This document shows positions 42,401-50,479 of a DNA stretch of 64,000 bases, one piece after another. Within the stretch, counting starts at the first letter, position 1, and each line of letters starts with the position of its first letter. Under the pieces are notes generated by a model that was not told the DNA's origin, searched no databases, and worked only from the letters and a program-made list of their open reading frames with translations. Both the position numbers and the translations under genes were made by a program. This DNA comes from Spirochaetaceae bacterium. Its GTDB lineage: Bacteria > Myxococcota_A > UBA9160 > UBA4427. The stretch lies in NCBI GenBank assembly GCA_020632655.1, contig JACKFD010000001.1, positions 372,001 to 436,000 on the forward strand, written 5' to 3'.

Positions 42401-43395
42401 CGGATCTCACCGCCCGAGCCGGTCGCGGCGCCGGGGAAGGGCGAGATCGCCGTCGGATGGTTGTGCGTCTCGACCTTCATCAGGATCTGCGCGGGCTCGT
42501 CGACCTGCACGTAGCGCCCGGTCGCGGGGTCGGGCTGGAAGCGCCCGCCGTCGCCGCCGACCACGACCGCCGCGTTGTCCGAGTAGGCCGAGAGCACGCC
42601 GTCGGGCGCGCGCTCGGTCGTGTTGCGGATCATCGAGAAGAGCGAGCGGTCGCGGGGCACGCCGTCGATCGTCCAGTCGGCGTTGAAGATCTTGTGCCGG
42701 CAATGCTCGGAGTTCGCCTGGGCGAACATCATCAGCTCGACGTCGCTCGGGTCGCGCGCGAGACGCCGGAAGCTCTCGACCAGGTAGTCGATCTCGTCGG
42801 GCGCGAGGGCCAGGCCCAGGGCGCGGTCCGCCTCGCGGATCGCATCGGCGCCGCGGCCGAGCACGTCGACGGTCGCGAAGGGGCGCGGCTCTGCGCGATC
42901 GAAGAGGGCGGCGGCGTCGTCGAGGCGACGCAGCAGGCTCTCGGTCATGCGGTCGTGGAGCGCCGGGGCCAGGGCGCGCACGAGCGCTGCCTCTTCCTCG
43001 GTCGATGCGTCGGCGACGGAGGGCTCGAGCAGGAGGCGATACGTGACGCCGCGCTCGACCCGGCGCACGACGTCGAGGCCGCAGTTGTGGACGATCTCGG
43101 TCGCCTTCGACGACCAGGGCGAGATCGTGCCGAAGCGGGGCAGGGCGTGGAGCTCGAGGGCACCCGTCTCGTCGCTCGGCGAAGGGGCGGGGGCGCCCTG
43201 CGGCGTCGGCCCGCCTTCGGCGAGTAGCGCGTCGAGCACCCGTCGCTCGGCCTCGTCGAGGGGCCGGGCGGCGTCGATCAGATGGACGTAGTGGGTCTCG
43301 AGGGCGCGGATCCCGGGATGCACTGCTCGCAGGGTCTCGAACAGTCGCTGCCGCCGCGCATCCGAGTGGGCCGCAGCCCCGCGCAAGCAGAACAT
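39448..43395 (-). CDS. purL: Phosphoribosylformylglycinamidine synthase, large single-chain type
   Basis: A 1315-residue FGAM synthase combining synthetase and glutaminase, as in gamma-proteobacteria, rather than the separate PurL/PurQ/PurS set. It turns FGAR, glutamine and ATP into FGAM. The N-terminal domain begins with LRGAAAHSDARRQRLF; linker and synthetase parts show MMFAQANSEHCRHKIFNADW and ETHNHPTAISPFPGAATGSG. The C-terminal glutaminase (about residues 1045-1315) starts IAILREQGVNGQVEMAAAF and has the nucleophile Cys in FALGVCNGCQMLS, with His and Glu in MPHPERVFR. The ATG at 43395 fits the family start. It is the first gene of the purL-purB-M23-cyclase run. Confidence 0.97.
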   Translation of the reverse strand: MFCLRGAAAHSDARRQRLFETLRAVHPGIRALETHYVHLIDAARPLDEAERRVLDALLAEGGPTPQGAPAPSPSDETGALELHALPRFGTISPWSSKATEIVHNCGLDVVRRVERGVTYRLLLEPSVADASTEEEAALVRALAPALHDRMTESLLRRLDDAAALFDRAEPRPFATVDVLGRGADAIREADRALGLALAPDEIDYLVESFRRLARDPSDVELMMFAQANSEHCRHKIFNADWTIDGVPRDRSLFSMIRNTTERAPDGVLSAYSDNAAVVVGGDGGRFQPDPATGRYVQVDEPAQILMKVETHNHPTAISPFPGAATGSGGEIRDEGATGRGGKPKAGLTGFSVSNLLIPGAVKPWELDPGKPDRIASALEIMLEGPIGGAAFNNEFGRPNLAGYFRTYCQEILGAEGPEVRGYHKPIMLAGGMGNVRPMHVEKGTTDVGAKVVVLGGPAMLIGLGGGAASSMATGESAESLDFASVQRGNPEIERRCQEVIDRCAALGHANPILSIHDVGAGGLSNAIPEILDQSERGGRIDLRAIPNAEPGMSPLEIWCNEAQERYVLTVSAEGLAAFEALCRRERCPFAVVGEATAARELVVEDPHFAERGRHPIDVPLSVILGKPPRMQRDVKRVEKPREPFDESALDPAEATRRVLQLPTVGDKTFLISIGDRTVTGLVARDQMVGPWQVPVADAAITASGYRTRAGEAMAIGERTPLALLDARAAARMAIGEAITNLASAPVPALGHVRLSANWMAPAGHPGEDARLYDAVETVGLELCPALGIAIPVGKDSMSMRTVWDEDGEERAVTAPLSLIVSAFAPVDDVRLARTPELLREPGSVLLLVDLGLGRNRLGGSALAQVHAAIGDEPPDLDDPARLRAFFETIQALLRDGLLLAYHDRSDGGLLVTLTEMAFAGGTGLDIDLEDLPGSTLGKLFAEELGAVVQIRETDLGRVTRAFTTAGLGDALHRLGGLRDDDRIVLREGASVVLDTTRTALRRDWSDATWRLQRLRDDPDCADEEQDARCDPHAPGLSALVPFDLEPPGRAPAAGGARPMIAILREQGVNGQVEMAAAFDRAGFDAVDVHMSDLMSGTRTLDAFQGLVACGGFSYGDVLGAGGGWAKSILFHDRLRDQFASFFTDSRRFALGVCNGCQMLSHLSELIPGAEDWPRFLRNRSEQFEARLSLVRVERSPSILLAGMEGARLPIAVAHGEGRVAFASAEARTRAERAGLVALRFVDGHGDVASRYPANPNGSPDGLTGLTTPDGRITIMMPHPERVFRTVQHSWHPPEWGEDAPWIRLFRNARAWLAGV

Positions 43396-43505
43396 CGGAG
43401 CCTCGGGAGAGGGTCTGGAACGGGCCGGAGTCTACGGCGTGTCGGCGCGAGCGGCCAGCGATGGACGGGCTCATTCCAGCCGCCATGCGGATCGGGGCGG
43501 CGGGG

Positions 43506-44324
43506 CTACTCCAGCAGTCGCAGCACGAGCGAGAGATTCGCGTTGGCCTGCCCGATCACGGCGATCGCCGACTCCTGGATGATCTGGTTGCGCGCGAGCA
43601 GCGCGCTCTCGAGGGCGAAGTCGGCATCGCGGATCCGGGACTCCGCCGAGGCCGTCGCCTCGATCCGCGCGCCGAGCAGCCGCGAGCGGGACTCGAGGCG
43701 GTTCTCCGCGACACCGAAGCGGGCGGCGAGGGCCGAGGCGTTTCCGATCGCCGTGTCGAGGCTGGCGAGGCTCGAGGCGGCGGCGCCCGAGGTCGCGATG
43801 TCGAGGCCGCCCACGCCGAGGCCCGAGGCGGTCGCGTCGACACCGGAGACCGTGATCGTGTCGCCGGCGTCGACCCCGACGGCGAGCTCGACCTGGAGCG
43901 TGTCGTCGGCGAGGGGCTCGAAGCCGGAGAAGCCGGTCGTCGCGGCGATCGCATCGATGTCCTGGAGGATCGCCTGGAACTGGCTGTCGAGCTGGGCGCG
44001 GGTCTGGCCACCGAGGGCACCGGAGGAGGAGGCGACGGCGAGGGCGCGGGCCTCGGAGAGCAGGCTCGAGATCTCCGACAGGCCGCCCTGCGCGGTCTGC
44101 GCCAGCGAGATGCCGTCCTGGGTGTTGAGCTGGGCGCGCGACAGGCTCGCGATCTCGGCGCGGAAGCGCTCCGAGACGGCGAGGCCGGCGGCGTCGTCCG
44201 CGGCGCGGTTGATGCGCAGGCCGGAGGCGAGGCGGGCGCTCGAACGGGCGACGTTGCGTTCGGCCTCGCGGAGCGAGCGGATGGCCCCGAACGAGATGCC
44301 GGTCGAGCCGATGCGGATCGACAT
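43506..44324 (-). CDS. Short flagellin
   Basis: A 272-residue flagellin consisting almost only of the D0/D1 coiled-coil domains. The N-terminal block has LASGLRINRAADDAAGLAVS and LNTQDGISLAQTAQGGLSEI; the C-terminal block has SRIRDADFALESALLARNQI and ends ANANLSLVLRLLE. The middle (about 140-210) is too short for exposed D2/D3 domains. Flagellins polymerise outside the cell as the filament and are exported without a signal peptide. No other flagellar gene is in the window. The ATG at 44324 follows TCAGGAGCTCCCC. The gene is 181 bp from the upstream carboxylase stop... measured from 44578, 253 bp; it seems to have its own promoter region. Confidence 0.93.
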   Translation of the reverse strand: MSIRIGSTGISFGAIRSLREAERNVARSSARLASGLRINRAADDAAGLAVSERFRAEIASLSRAQLNTQDGISLAQTAQGGLSEISSLLSEARALAVASSSGALGGQTRAQLDSQFQAILQDIDAIAATTGFSGFEPLADDTLQVELAVGVDAGDTITVSGVDATASGLGVGGLDIATSGAAASSLASLDTAIGNASALAARFGVAENRLESRSRLLGARIEATASAESRIRDADFALESALLARNQIIQESAIAVIGQANANLSLVLRLLE

Positions 44325-44424
44325 GGGGAGCTCCTGAATCCGGTCCGGATCGGCGAGCCGATCGAGGACCGCGTGCGGCTCCCCTCCGAAGCCACGCCGA
44401 CGACGATGTCCCGGGCTGCTTCGG

Positions 44425-44439
44425 CTTTCAGAATGAAAG
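44425..44439. promoter_or_regulatory. 15-bp palindrome upstream of the flagellin gene
   Basis: CTTTCAgaaTGAAAG is a perfect inverted repeat with 6-bp arms and a 3-bp centre, 100 bp before the flagellin ATG at 44324. It lies in the only A/T-enriched part of the 253-bp gap between the flagellin and the biotin carboxylase gene. It could be an operator or part of a hairpin (GGCTTT at 44423-44428 can also pair with AAAGCC at 44450-44455). No clear sigma28 or sigma54 promoter was found nearby. Confidence 0.45.
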
Positions 44440-44577
44440 GGTGAAGGGAAAAGCCGCAATCCGGCGCGAATCGGCGCGCGAGCGCCGGCAACGCGGGGGC
44501 AGGGCTCGTGCAGCGGTGCGCCTGGGAAACCGGGTCCCCACGCGCCGAGCAGCTTTCGGGTCACCCGCGGCGCTACC

Positions 44578-47328
44578 TCACGCGCCGAGCAGCTCGCGCG
44601 TCACCCGCTCCCGCCGCGCGCGCACCTCGTCCGCGGACTCCTCGACGATCACCTCGTCCGGCTCGATCTCGAAGATCAGCTGACCCGCCTGCACGACCGA
44701 CCCGTCGGCGTCCTGCATGCGGTTGCGCTTGACCGTTCCGGCGAAGGGGGCGAGCACCTTGTTGAACATCTTCATCACCTCGATGATGAAGAGGGGCTGG
44801 CCCTCGTCGAAGTGATCGCCTTCGTCGATCAGCATCGGCAGGTGCGGTGCCTCACGCGCGTAGAAGGTCCCGCCCATCGGCGTCACGATCTCGTTCGCCG
44901 AGGCCTTCGGCGGCGGCGCGAGGGCGCGGCGGAGCCGCTCCTGCTCCTCGGGGTCCTCGAAGCGCGCCGGGAAGACGGGCTCGAGCGCGTCGTTGACCGT
45001 GATGTCGAGCAGGCCCGACTGGATGGCCAGGCGCGGGATCATCGCCAGCAGGGGGGCTCCGGCCTGGAAGCCGCGATGGCTCGCCTGGCAGGCCGCCCAG
45101 AGCGCGTCGTCGGATCCGACCAGCGCCGGATCGCGCTTGCCCTCGAGCCGGCTCGCCAGCTCGCCGAAATCCTGCGTGCCGAGGGCCTCGGCCGCGTGCG
45201 CGTAGAAGGAGAGCGCCTCGCCCAGCAGCACGTCGTCGTGTTGCCAGATCATCTCGCTCGCCGGCTTGTCGGGCGTCGTGTCCATGTCGAGGTAGTGGTA
45301 GAGCTCGCGCAGGAAGACCGCGACGCTCTCGACGAGCACGACGTCGTCGCCCTTGCGCTGCCAGAGCCGGCCGTCGAAGCGCCCGACGAAGCCCGTGAAC
45401 GCATGCGGATCGGCAAGGAGTCTTCCGAGCGGACGCAGCAGCAGGGTCTCCTGCGACGCGAGCGCCTCCCGGGCCGACGCGCTCGGCATGCCCTTCATCA
45501 CGGCCGCCGCCGCCTGATCGAGATCCACGTCCCGCGCGATCAGAGCCGTTGCACCCACCGCCGCGAGGTAGGGCCCCATGAAGCGGGTATTCGGCTTCAT
45601 CATCGGCTCGACGCCGAGGGTCCAGTTCACGAGGCCGTAGTGGAGCGGCACGCTCGTCTGGAGATTGTCGCCGCGCAGCTCCATGCGGCGCAGGATCTCG
45701 GCCAGGCGCTCGAGGTTGTCGCGGCGGCTTGCGCCGTCGCAGAGCACGAGCGCGATGTTCGAGTCGTAGGCGCCGGCGAGGTTGTAGTACGGGAAGGTGC
45801 CCGTGTCGGGGTTGCGGGTGCCGATGCCCTGGTCGTCGCGATGCTCGAAGGGGAGCGGCTTCGACCAGCCCTTGATGACCCCGCCGGCGTGCGGCTGGAG
45901 CGCGGCATTCACCGCATTCACCCGCACCTCGGCGCCGGAGACCGCGCGCAGCACGCGCTTGGGCTTGGGCAGCCGCGGCCCGTGCAGCGCGAGCAGCACC
46001 ATCGCCTCGATCAGCCGCTCGACCTCGAAGAAGTCCGTCGGGTCGTCGGGGTTCGTGAAGCGCATCTTGTAGGCGAGCTCGCTGCAGCCGTGCTCGACCT
46101 GGATGCGCGTGTTCATCTCCATGAAGAAGTGATCGAAGCCCTCGACGATGCACTCGAAGGTCGAGACGTTGTCGAGGCCCACGCCCTCTCCGAAGCGGGC
46201 ACCGTCGCGCTCCATGGCGGCGAGGGTCTTGCGCTCCTCGAGCAGGTTCTCGCGATGCTTCGGGTTCGTGGTCTCGTCCGCGGCGACGACGAGCAGCTCG
46301 TCGGTCAACGAGAACTCGAGCTGCTTCTGCTCGCGCATCTGGATCGAGCAGTCGCGGCCGCCGAGGGTGATCGCCCAGTCGCCGTTGCCGACGACCTGGA
46401 TCTCGTTGTGGCGGGTCGTCTCGAGGTTCAGCTCGATCAGGAAGTTCCGGTTCGAGCCGGCCTCGAGGACCTTCTGCTCGGCCAGGATGTCCATGACCGC
46501 GGCGGAGGTCTCGGCGACGCGGGAGACGACTCTTTGCCCCTTGCCGCCGCCGCCGCCGATGCACTTGTAGCGGATGCGCTTGCCCGGATACTGCTCCCAG
46601 ATCTTCTGCGACTCGCGCTCGGCGATCTTCTGGAGCTCGGCGATCGTGACGATCTCGACGGACTTCGAGTAGCCCGCCTGAAGGAGGCGCTCAGCGTTCT
46701 CGGCGAGGTCGACCTCGTCGTTCCAGCCGAAGGAGAGGCCCTTCTCCTTCGCGATCTTCTCGAGCGCCTTGCGGTCGCTCGCGCGCTCGACGAGGGCGAG
46801 GGCCGAGACGTTGTCGACGCCGGGCACGACGGCGTTGCCGAGGGCGCGGGCGAGCTTCTTCGCCTCGTCCTTCGCGCCGGCGCGCTTGATGACCGAGGAG
46901 GAGGGGCCGATGAAGCGGAGACTCGAGGCCTCGATCGCCTCGATGAAGTCGGCGTCTTCGGCCATGAAGCCGTAGCCGGCGAAGACGTGGGTGTAGCCGT
47001 TGCTCTCGCCGATCTCGATGATCTCGCGGATGCGGGCGAGCTTCTCCTCCTGGCCGACGCCCATGTAGTCGGCGACGCGGTGGACGTTGGCGGGGAAGCG
47101 CAGGTCGCGCAGCTCGGGCGCGAGGCAGCGCGGGTAGACGACGGAATCCTTCTCCGAGAGGAGCATGCCGTACTCGCGCACGCCGATCTCGTCGAAGACG
47201 TCGAAGGCCTCCTTGCGAACGGGGCCCCGACAGACGACGAGGCATTTCACGTCGGAGACGTCGAAGGAACGCACCCATTTCGAATCGGCGTCCACGGCCC
47301 GGATCTTCTCGCCCTTGCTGTCCAGCAT
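44578..47328 (-). CDS. Large biotin carboxylase/biotin carrier subunit of an acyl-CoA carboxylase
   Basis: A 916-residue protein with an ATP-grasp biotin carboxylase part and a C-terminal biotinyl domain. The glycine-rich ATP loop is KCIGGGGGKGQRVV (about residue 255) and the carboxylase signature is FMEMNTRIQVEHG. The biotin acceptor is Lys853 in IEVMKMFNK, flanked by VTPMGGTFYAREAP. Usual AccC proteins are about 450 residues and PCC/MCC alpha subunits about 670; this one has an unusual N terminus and about 250 extra residues between carboxylase and biotinyl parts. It carboxylates biotin with bicarbonate and ATP for the carboxyltransferase encoded 3 bp upstream. Acyl specificity is unknown. 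Confidence 0.92.
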   Translation of the reverse strand: MLDSKGEKIRAVDADSKWVRSFDVSDVKCLVVCRGPVRKEAFDVFDEIGVREYGMLLSEKDSVVYPRCLAPELRDLRFPANVHRVADYMGVGQEEKLARIREIIEIGESNGYTHVFAGYGFMAEDADFIEAIEASSLRFIGPSSSVIKRAGAKDEAKKLARALGNAVVPGVDNVSALALVERASDRKALEKIAKEKGLSFGWNDEVDLAENAERLLQAGYSKSVEIVTIAELQKIAERESQKIWEQYPGKRIRYKCIGGGGGKGQRVVSRVAETSAAVMDILAEQKVLEAGSNRNFLIELNLETTRHNEIQVVGNGDWAITLGGRDCSIQMREQKQLEFSLTDELLVVAADETTNPKHRENLLEERKTLAAMERDGARFGEGVGLDNVSTFECIVEGFDHFFMEMNTRIQVEHGCSELAYKMRFTNPDDPTDFFEVERLIEAMVLLALHGPRLPKPKRVLRAVSGAEVRVNAVNAALQPHAGGVIKGWSKPLPFEHRDDQGIGTRNPDTGTFPYYNLAGAYDSNIALVLCDGASRRDNLERLAEILRRMELRGDNLQTSVPLHYGLVNWTLGVEPMMKPNTRFMGPYLAAVGATALIARDVDLDQAAAAVMKGMPSASAREALASQETLLLRPLGRLLADPHAFTGFVGRFDGRLWQRKGDDVVLVESVAVFLRELYHYLDMDTTPDKPASEMIWQHDDVLLGEALSFYAHAAEALGTQDFGELASRLEGKRDPALVGSDDALWAACQASHRGFQAGAPLLAMIPRLAIQSGLLDITVNDALEPVFPARFEDPEEQERLRRALAPPPKASANEIVTPMGGTFYAREAPHLPMLIDEGDHFDEGQPLFIIEVMKMFNKVLAPFAGTVKRNRMQDADGSVVQAGQLIFEIEPDEVIVEESADEVRARRERVTRELLGA

Positions 47329-47331
47329 GTC

Positions 47332-49020
47332 CTACTCGTGCTCCCGCTGCGGTCCGGCCATCGGCGCGGGCTGGTAGTGCCGCATCAAGAAGTCCAGGTT
47401 GCGCGCCAGGATGCGCCGGCTCTCCCCGGGCATGACGATCCGGCTCACGCTGCCGAGGGAGAGCGCCTCCTTCGGGTTCATCAGCATCTCCTCGTAGCGC
47501 GTGGTCAGCACGGCGAGGGCCTCGTCACGCTCGCGATTGGCATCGGCCTCGGAGCGGCCTTCGGCGAGGGCCTTCGCATGCTGCTTCGAGATCGCGCGCA
47601 TCTCGTCCTTGAAGACGAAGTCCTTGCCCGCGGCGCCCATCACGGCGACCCGCGCCATGGGCATCGCGAAGACGATGTCGGCGCCCGTGAAGTAGGAGTT
47701 GTAGGCGGCGTAGGCGCCACCGAAGGCGTTGCGGATGATCATGGTCATGCGCGGCGTACGCACGTCGATGATCGCGTCGAGGAGCTTCCGGCCAGCCTGG
47801 ATGATGCCGCGCGACTCCTGCTCCGTGCCGGGCAGGAAGCCCGTCGTGTCCTCCACGAAGATGAGCGGGATGTTGTAGAGGTTGCAGAAGCGGATGAAGC
47901 GCGTGGCCTTGAGCGCGGCGTCGATGTCGATCTGGCCCGAGGAGACGGCGGAGTTGTTGGCGACGAAGCCCGTGACCCAGCCGCCGAGCCGGCCGAAGGC
48001 CGTGATCATGTTGCGGGCGCGCTGGGGCTGGATCTCGAAGAACTCGCCGTGGTCGCAGATCTGCTGCAGGTAGAGCGTGATGTCCATCGGCGCGTTCATG
48101 CCGGCGGGCGAGTCGAAGGTCCTGCGGAAGAGCCGGTCCTCGTCCTCCGTATGCCGGTCGACGGGATCGGAGGTCGCGTGGAAGGGGGCGTGCGAGCGGT
48201 TGTCGTCGGGCAGGTAGCCGAGCAGCCGCAGCGCGGTGCGCAGCGAGCCGAGCTCGTCGTTCGTCACGAGGTCGCAGACGCCGCTCTGGCCGTGCACGCC
48301 GGGCCCGCCGAGCTCGTCGGCCGTCACGTCCTCGCCGAGCACGCTCTTGACGACGCCCGGGCCCGTGAGGCCGATGAAGGTCTCCTCGCATTGGATCATG
48401 AACGAGCCCTGGCGCGGCAGGTAGGCGCCGCCGCCGGCGTTGTAGCCGAACATCAGGCTGATCGAGGGGACGAGGCCGCTGATCTTGCGCAGCGCCGTGA
48501 AGGCCTCGGAGTAGCCGTCGAGGCCGCCGACACCGGCGGGCACGAAGGCGCCGGCGGAGTCGTTCATGCCGATCAGCGGCATGCCCTTCTCGCCGGCCAT
48601 GTAGATCAGGCGCGCGAGCTTCGCGCCGTTGGTCGCGTCCATCGAGCCCGCGCGGACCGTGAAGTCGTGCCCGTAGACCGCGACGTCGCGCCCGTCGACG
48701 TCGAGGATGCCCGTCACGATCGACGCGCCGTCGAGCTCCGGACCCCAGTTGCGGAACAGGATCATCGGTTCGCGATCCGTGAGGACCTTGATGCGCTCCC
48801 AGACCGTCATGCGGTTCTTCGAGTGCTGCACCCGGACCCGCGCGGGGCCGCCGCCGACGAGCGGGCGCTCCAGCAGGTCCTCGCCTAGCGAGAGGGCCGC
48901 GTCGTAGGCGCGTCCACCGGCGGTCGTCGCGTGCTTGTCGCCCGGCTTCGCTTCGACGGGCGGCGTCGCGGGGGCGCGGGCGGCGAGGGGGTTGTGGAGC
49001 GCGTACTCGATCTGGGCCAT
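47332..49020 (-). CDS. Acyl-CoA carboxylase, carboxyltransferase subunit
   Basis: A 562-residue carboxyltransferase. The first crotonase-like half has RMTVWERIKVLTDREPMIL and YGHDFTVRAGSMDATNGAKL; the second has IFVEDTTGFLPGTEQESRGI and RNAFGGAYAAYNSYFTGAD, with the oxyanion glycines. It moves carboxyl from biotin on the neighbouring subunit to an acyl-CoA. The ATG at 49020 was chosen because the 76 in-frame residues before it are low-complexity. It lies 3 bp upstream of the biotin carboxylase gene, making a two-gene operon. The sequence is clearly different from the carboxyltransferase at 708-2264, so the two probably serve different acyl-CoAs. The 258-bp gap upstream (49021-49278) shows nothing recognisable. 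Confidence 0.92.
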   Translation of the reverse strand: MAQIEYALHNPLAARAPATPPVEAKPGDKHATTAGGRAYDAALSLGEDLLERPLVGGGPARVRVQHSKNRMTVWERIKVLTDREPMILFRNWGPELDGASIVTGILDVDGRDVAVYGHDFTVRAGSMDATNGAKLARLIYMAGEKGMPLIGMNDSAGAFVPAGVGGLDGYSEAFTALRKISGLVPSISLMFGYNAGGGAYLPRQGSFMIQCEETFIGLTGPGVVKSVLGEDVTADELGGPGVHGQSGVCDLVTNDELGSLRTALRLLGYLPDDNRSHAPFHATSDPVDRHTEDEDRLFRRTFDSPAGMNAPMDITLYLQQICDHGEFFEIQPQRARNMITAFGRLGGWVTGFVANNSAVSSGQIDIDAALKATRFIRFCNLYNIPLIFVEDTTGFLPGTEQESRGIIQAGRKLLDAIIDVRTPRMTMIIRNAFGGAYAAYNSYFTGADIVFAMPMARVAVMGAAGKDFVFKDEMRAISKQHAKALAEGRSEADANRERDEALAVLTTRYEEMLMNPKEALSLGSVSRIVMPGESRRILARNLDFLMRHYQPAPMAGPQREHE

Positions 49021-49278
49021 GGATCTCACGTCAGGAGGACGGCGTTGCGTCCCCGGGCATCGTCGCACCATCGGATCCGCGGACCGGACCCGTGCGGGTC
49101 GGATCGCCGCAGGGCGACACGATGGAGCGAGCGGTTCGAAGCGGCACTGGCAAGCGCGGTCCCGACGGGACTGCGGAGTCGACTCGGCCCGGTCGTCGGG
49201 CGCGCGAACTGTAACGAGTCTGTTTCGAGGCAGCGAGACGTTTCGCATCGCCTGGCCGCCTGCGGGGGGACGGGCGCA

Positions 49279-49689
49279 TCAGCGGCCCAGCCACAGGCCC
49301 GTGGCCCACGCGGCGAGGCCCAGGCCGATCGTGCACGCGAGGTAGACGCTTGCGTTCAGCCGCTCCCTCCGTTCGAGAAAACCGATCGCATCGGCGCACA
49401 GGGTCGAGAAGGTCGTCAGCGACCCGCACGCACCGAGGGCGAGCAGTGCTCGTCCGAGCCCGGCATCGGAGTCGGGGGGCGCGGCCGAGAGCCAGCCGAG
49501 CAGGGCGCAGCCGAGCGTGTTCGCGAGCAGCGTCGCGCGGGCGGGCCCGAGGGCGATCGCACCGAGCTGGCGCGAGGCGGGTCGCAGCGTCTCGACGACG
49601 CGGAAGAGTCCCGCGCGCAACAGGGCGCCCAGCGCACCGCCGAGGGCCACCGCGAGCCAGAAGCCGACCCCGCCTTCCCCGACGCTCAC
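49279..49689 (-). CDS. crcB: Fluoride ion transporter CrcB, second subunit
   Basis: A 136-residue Fluc/CrcB protein with four membrane helices. It has GGALGALLRAGLF near the N terminus, LLANTLGCALLGWL with the conserved Asn, and GACGSLTTFSTLCADAIGFL with the Phe/Thr track of the pore. The start is a GTG at 49689 overlapping the stop of the other crcB gene (GTGA, 49686-49689), so the two are translationally coupled. CrcB channels are dual-topology dimers; two adjacent genes usually mean a heterodimer of fixed, opposite orientations in the inner membrane that releases fluoride. Confidence 0.9.
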   Translation of the reverse strand: MSVGEGGVGFWLAVALGGALGALLRAGLFRVVETLRPASRQLGAIALGPARATLLANTLGCALLGWLSAAPPDSDAGLGRALLALGACGSLTTFSTLCADAIGFLERRERLNASVYLACTIGLGLAAWATGLWLGR

Positions 49690-50120
49690 GTCGCACCGCC
49701 TCCTGCCCGACCGAGCCCGAGCCCCGCCCGGGCCGCCGCCAGTCCGAGTACGAGGCTCGCGAAGCCGTAGAGCAGGGCGGGGGCAGCGCCGCCCAGGGCG
49801 AGCAGACGATGGCCCTCGGCGACGAGGGTGGACCAGGTCGTGAAGGAGCCCAGGACGCCGACCGCCAGGAAGGGCCGGAGGAGCGGGTGGGTCGGGCGGA
49901 CCGTCAGTCGACCAAGCAGGAAACCGAGAGCAAAGGCGCCGATCAGGTTGCTCGCGAGGGTGGCTGCGACGAGACCGGGGGAGGCGTCCCCGAGGTCGAC
50001 GATTCGGCCGAGCGCGACGCGCAGGGTCGCGCCGATCGCGCCGCCCGCCGCGATCGCCAGCCACTCCGCCGCGGGCGCTGGGGCAGGGCGCCGGGACCGG
50101 ACGGCGAGCGGGGGCGACAT
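49686..50120 (-). CDS. crcB: Fluoride ion transporter CrcB, first subunit
   Basis: A 144-residue Fluc/CrcB protein. After a short Arg/Pro-rich N terminus it has GGAIGATLRVALGRIV, LASNLIGAFALGFLLGRL with the conserved Asn, and GVLGSFTTWSTLVAEGHRLL with the pore Phe and Thr residues. The ATG at 50120 was chosen since the membrane part starts 20 residues later and the upstream frame looks non-coding. Together with the downstream crcB it should form a heterodimeric channel. Such pairs are often under a fluoride riboswitch, but none was recognised in the upstream gap. Confidence 0.9.
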   Translation of the reverse strand: MSPPLAVRSRRPAPAPAAEWLAIAAGGAIGATLRVALGRIVDLGDASPGLVAATLASNLIGAFALGFLLGRLTVRPTHPLLRPFLAVGVLGSFTTWSTLVAEGHRLLALGGAAPALLYGFASLVLGLAAARAGLGLGRAGGGAT

Positions 50121-50479
50121 GACGCGCGAGCATATGGGCTCGCGCCGCGCGGCGCATCGCGCACCGGCCGGGACGTCGGAGCGCATCTGTATATAGAAGC
50201 GATTGCGTCGACGGGTCGTGCGTATCCCTGCGCGGTCTCGCGGGTTTTCCCGGCCGTCGGGGTGCATGGCCCACGCGGCGTGCACCCGCCGGGACTTGCG
50301 AGCGACCCGGGGAGCTGTGCTAAGCGGGTAGGCCGCCGGGCGGTGGGGCCGGAAGTCAGCGCCTCAAGAAACCCGGAAACGGATCCGATCCCGGGTGTCG
50401 CTCGGGTGCAGGGGGCCGGCAGCGCGCAGGCAATGCGCCGTCCGGCCTGCTCGCCCGCGACGTCCGGAGCCGAGGGAGC
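50121..50479. other. Divergent spacer between crcB pair and topA, with possible topA promoter
   Basis: This 359-bp gap holds no gene. A possible topA promoter is TTGCGA (50296-50301), 17 bp, GCTAAG (50319-50324), preceded by TG as in an extended -10. A short TATATA at 50190-50195 could serve the crcB pair on the other strand. No fluoride riboswitch consensus, tRNA or repeat was recognised. The promoter calls are weak matches only. Confidence 0.3.

Noticed and set aside
44812..48888. A plus-strand open frame of about 1360 codons
   Set aside because: Antisense to the carboxylase subunits; no domain or start signal.
50121..50479. Possible fluoride riboswitch before the crcB pair
   Set aside because: No match to the conserved aptamer bases could be found by eye on the minus strand.
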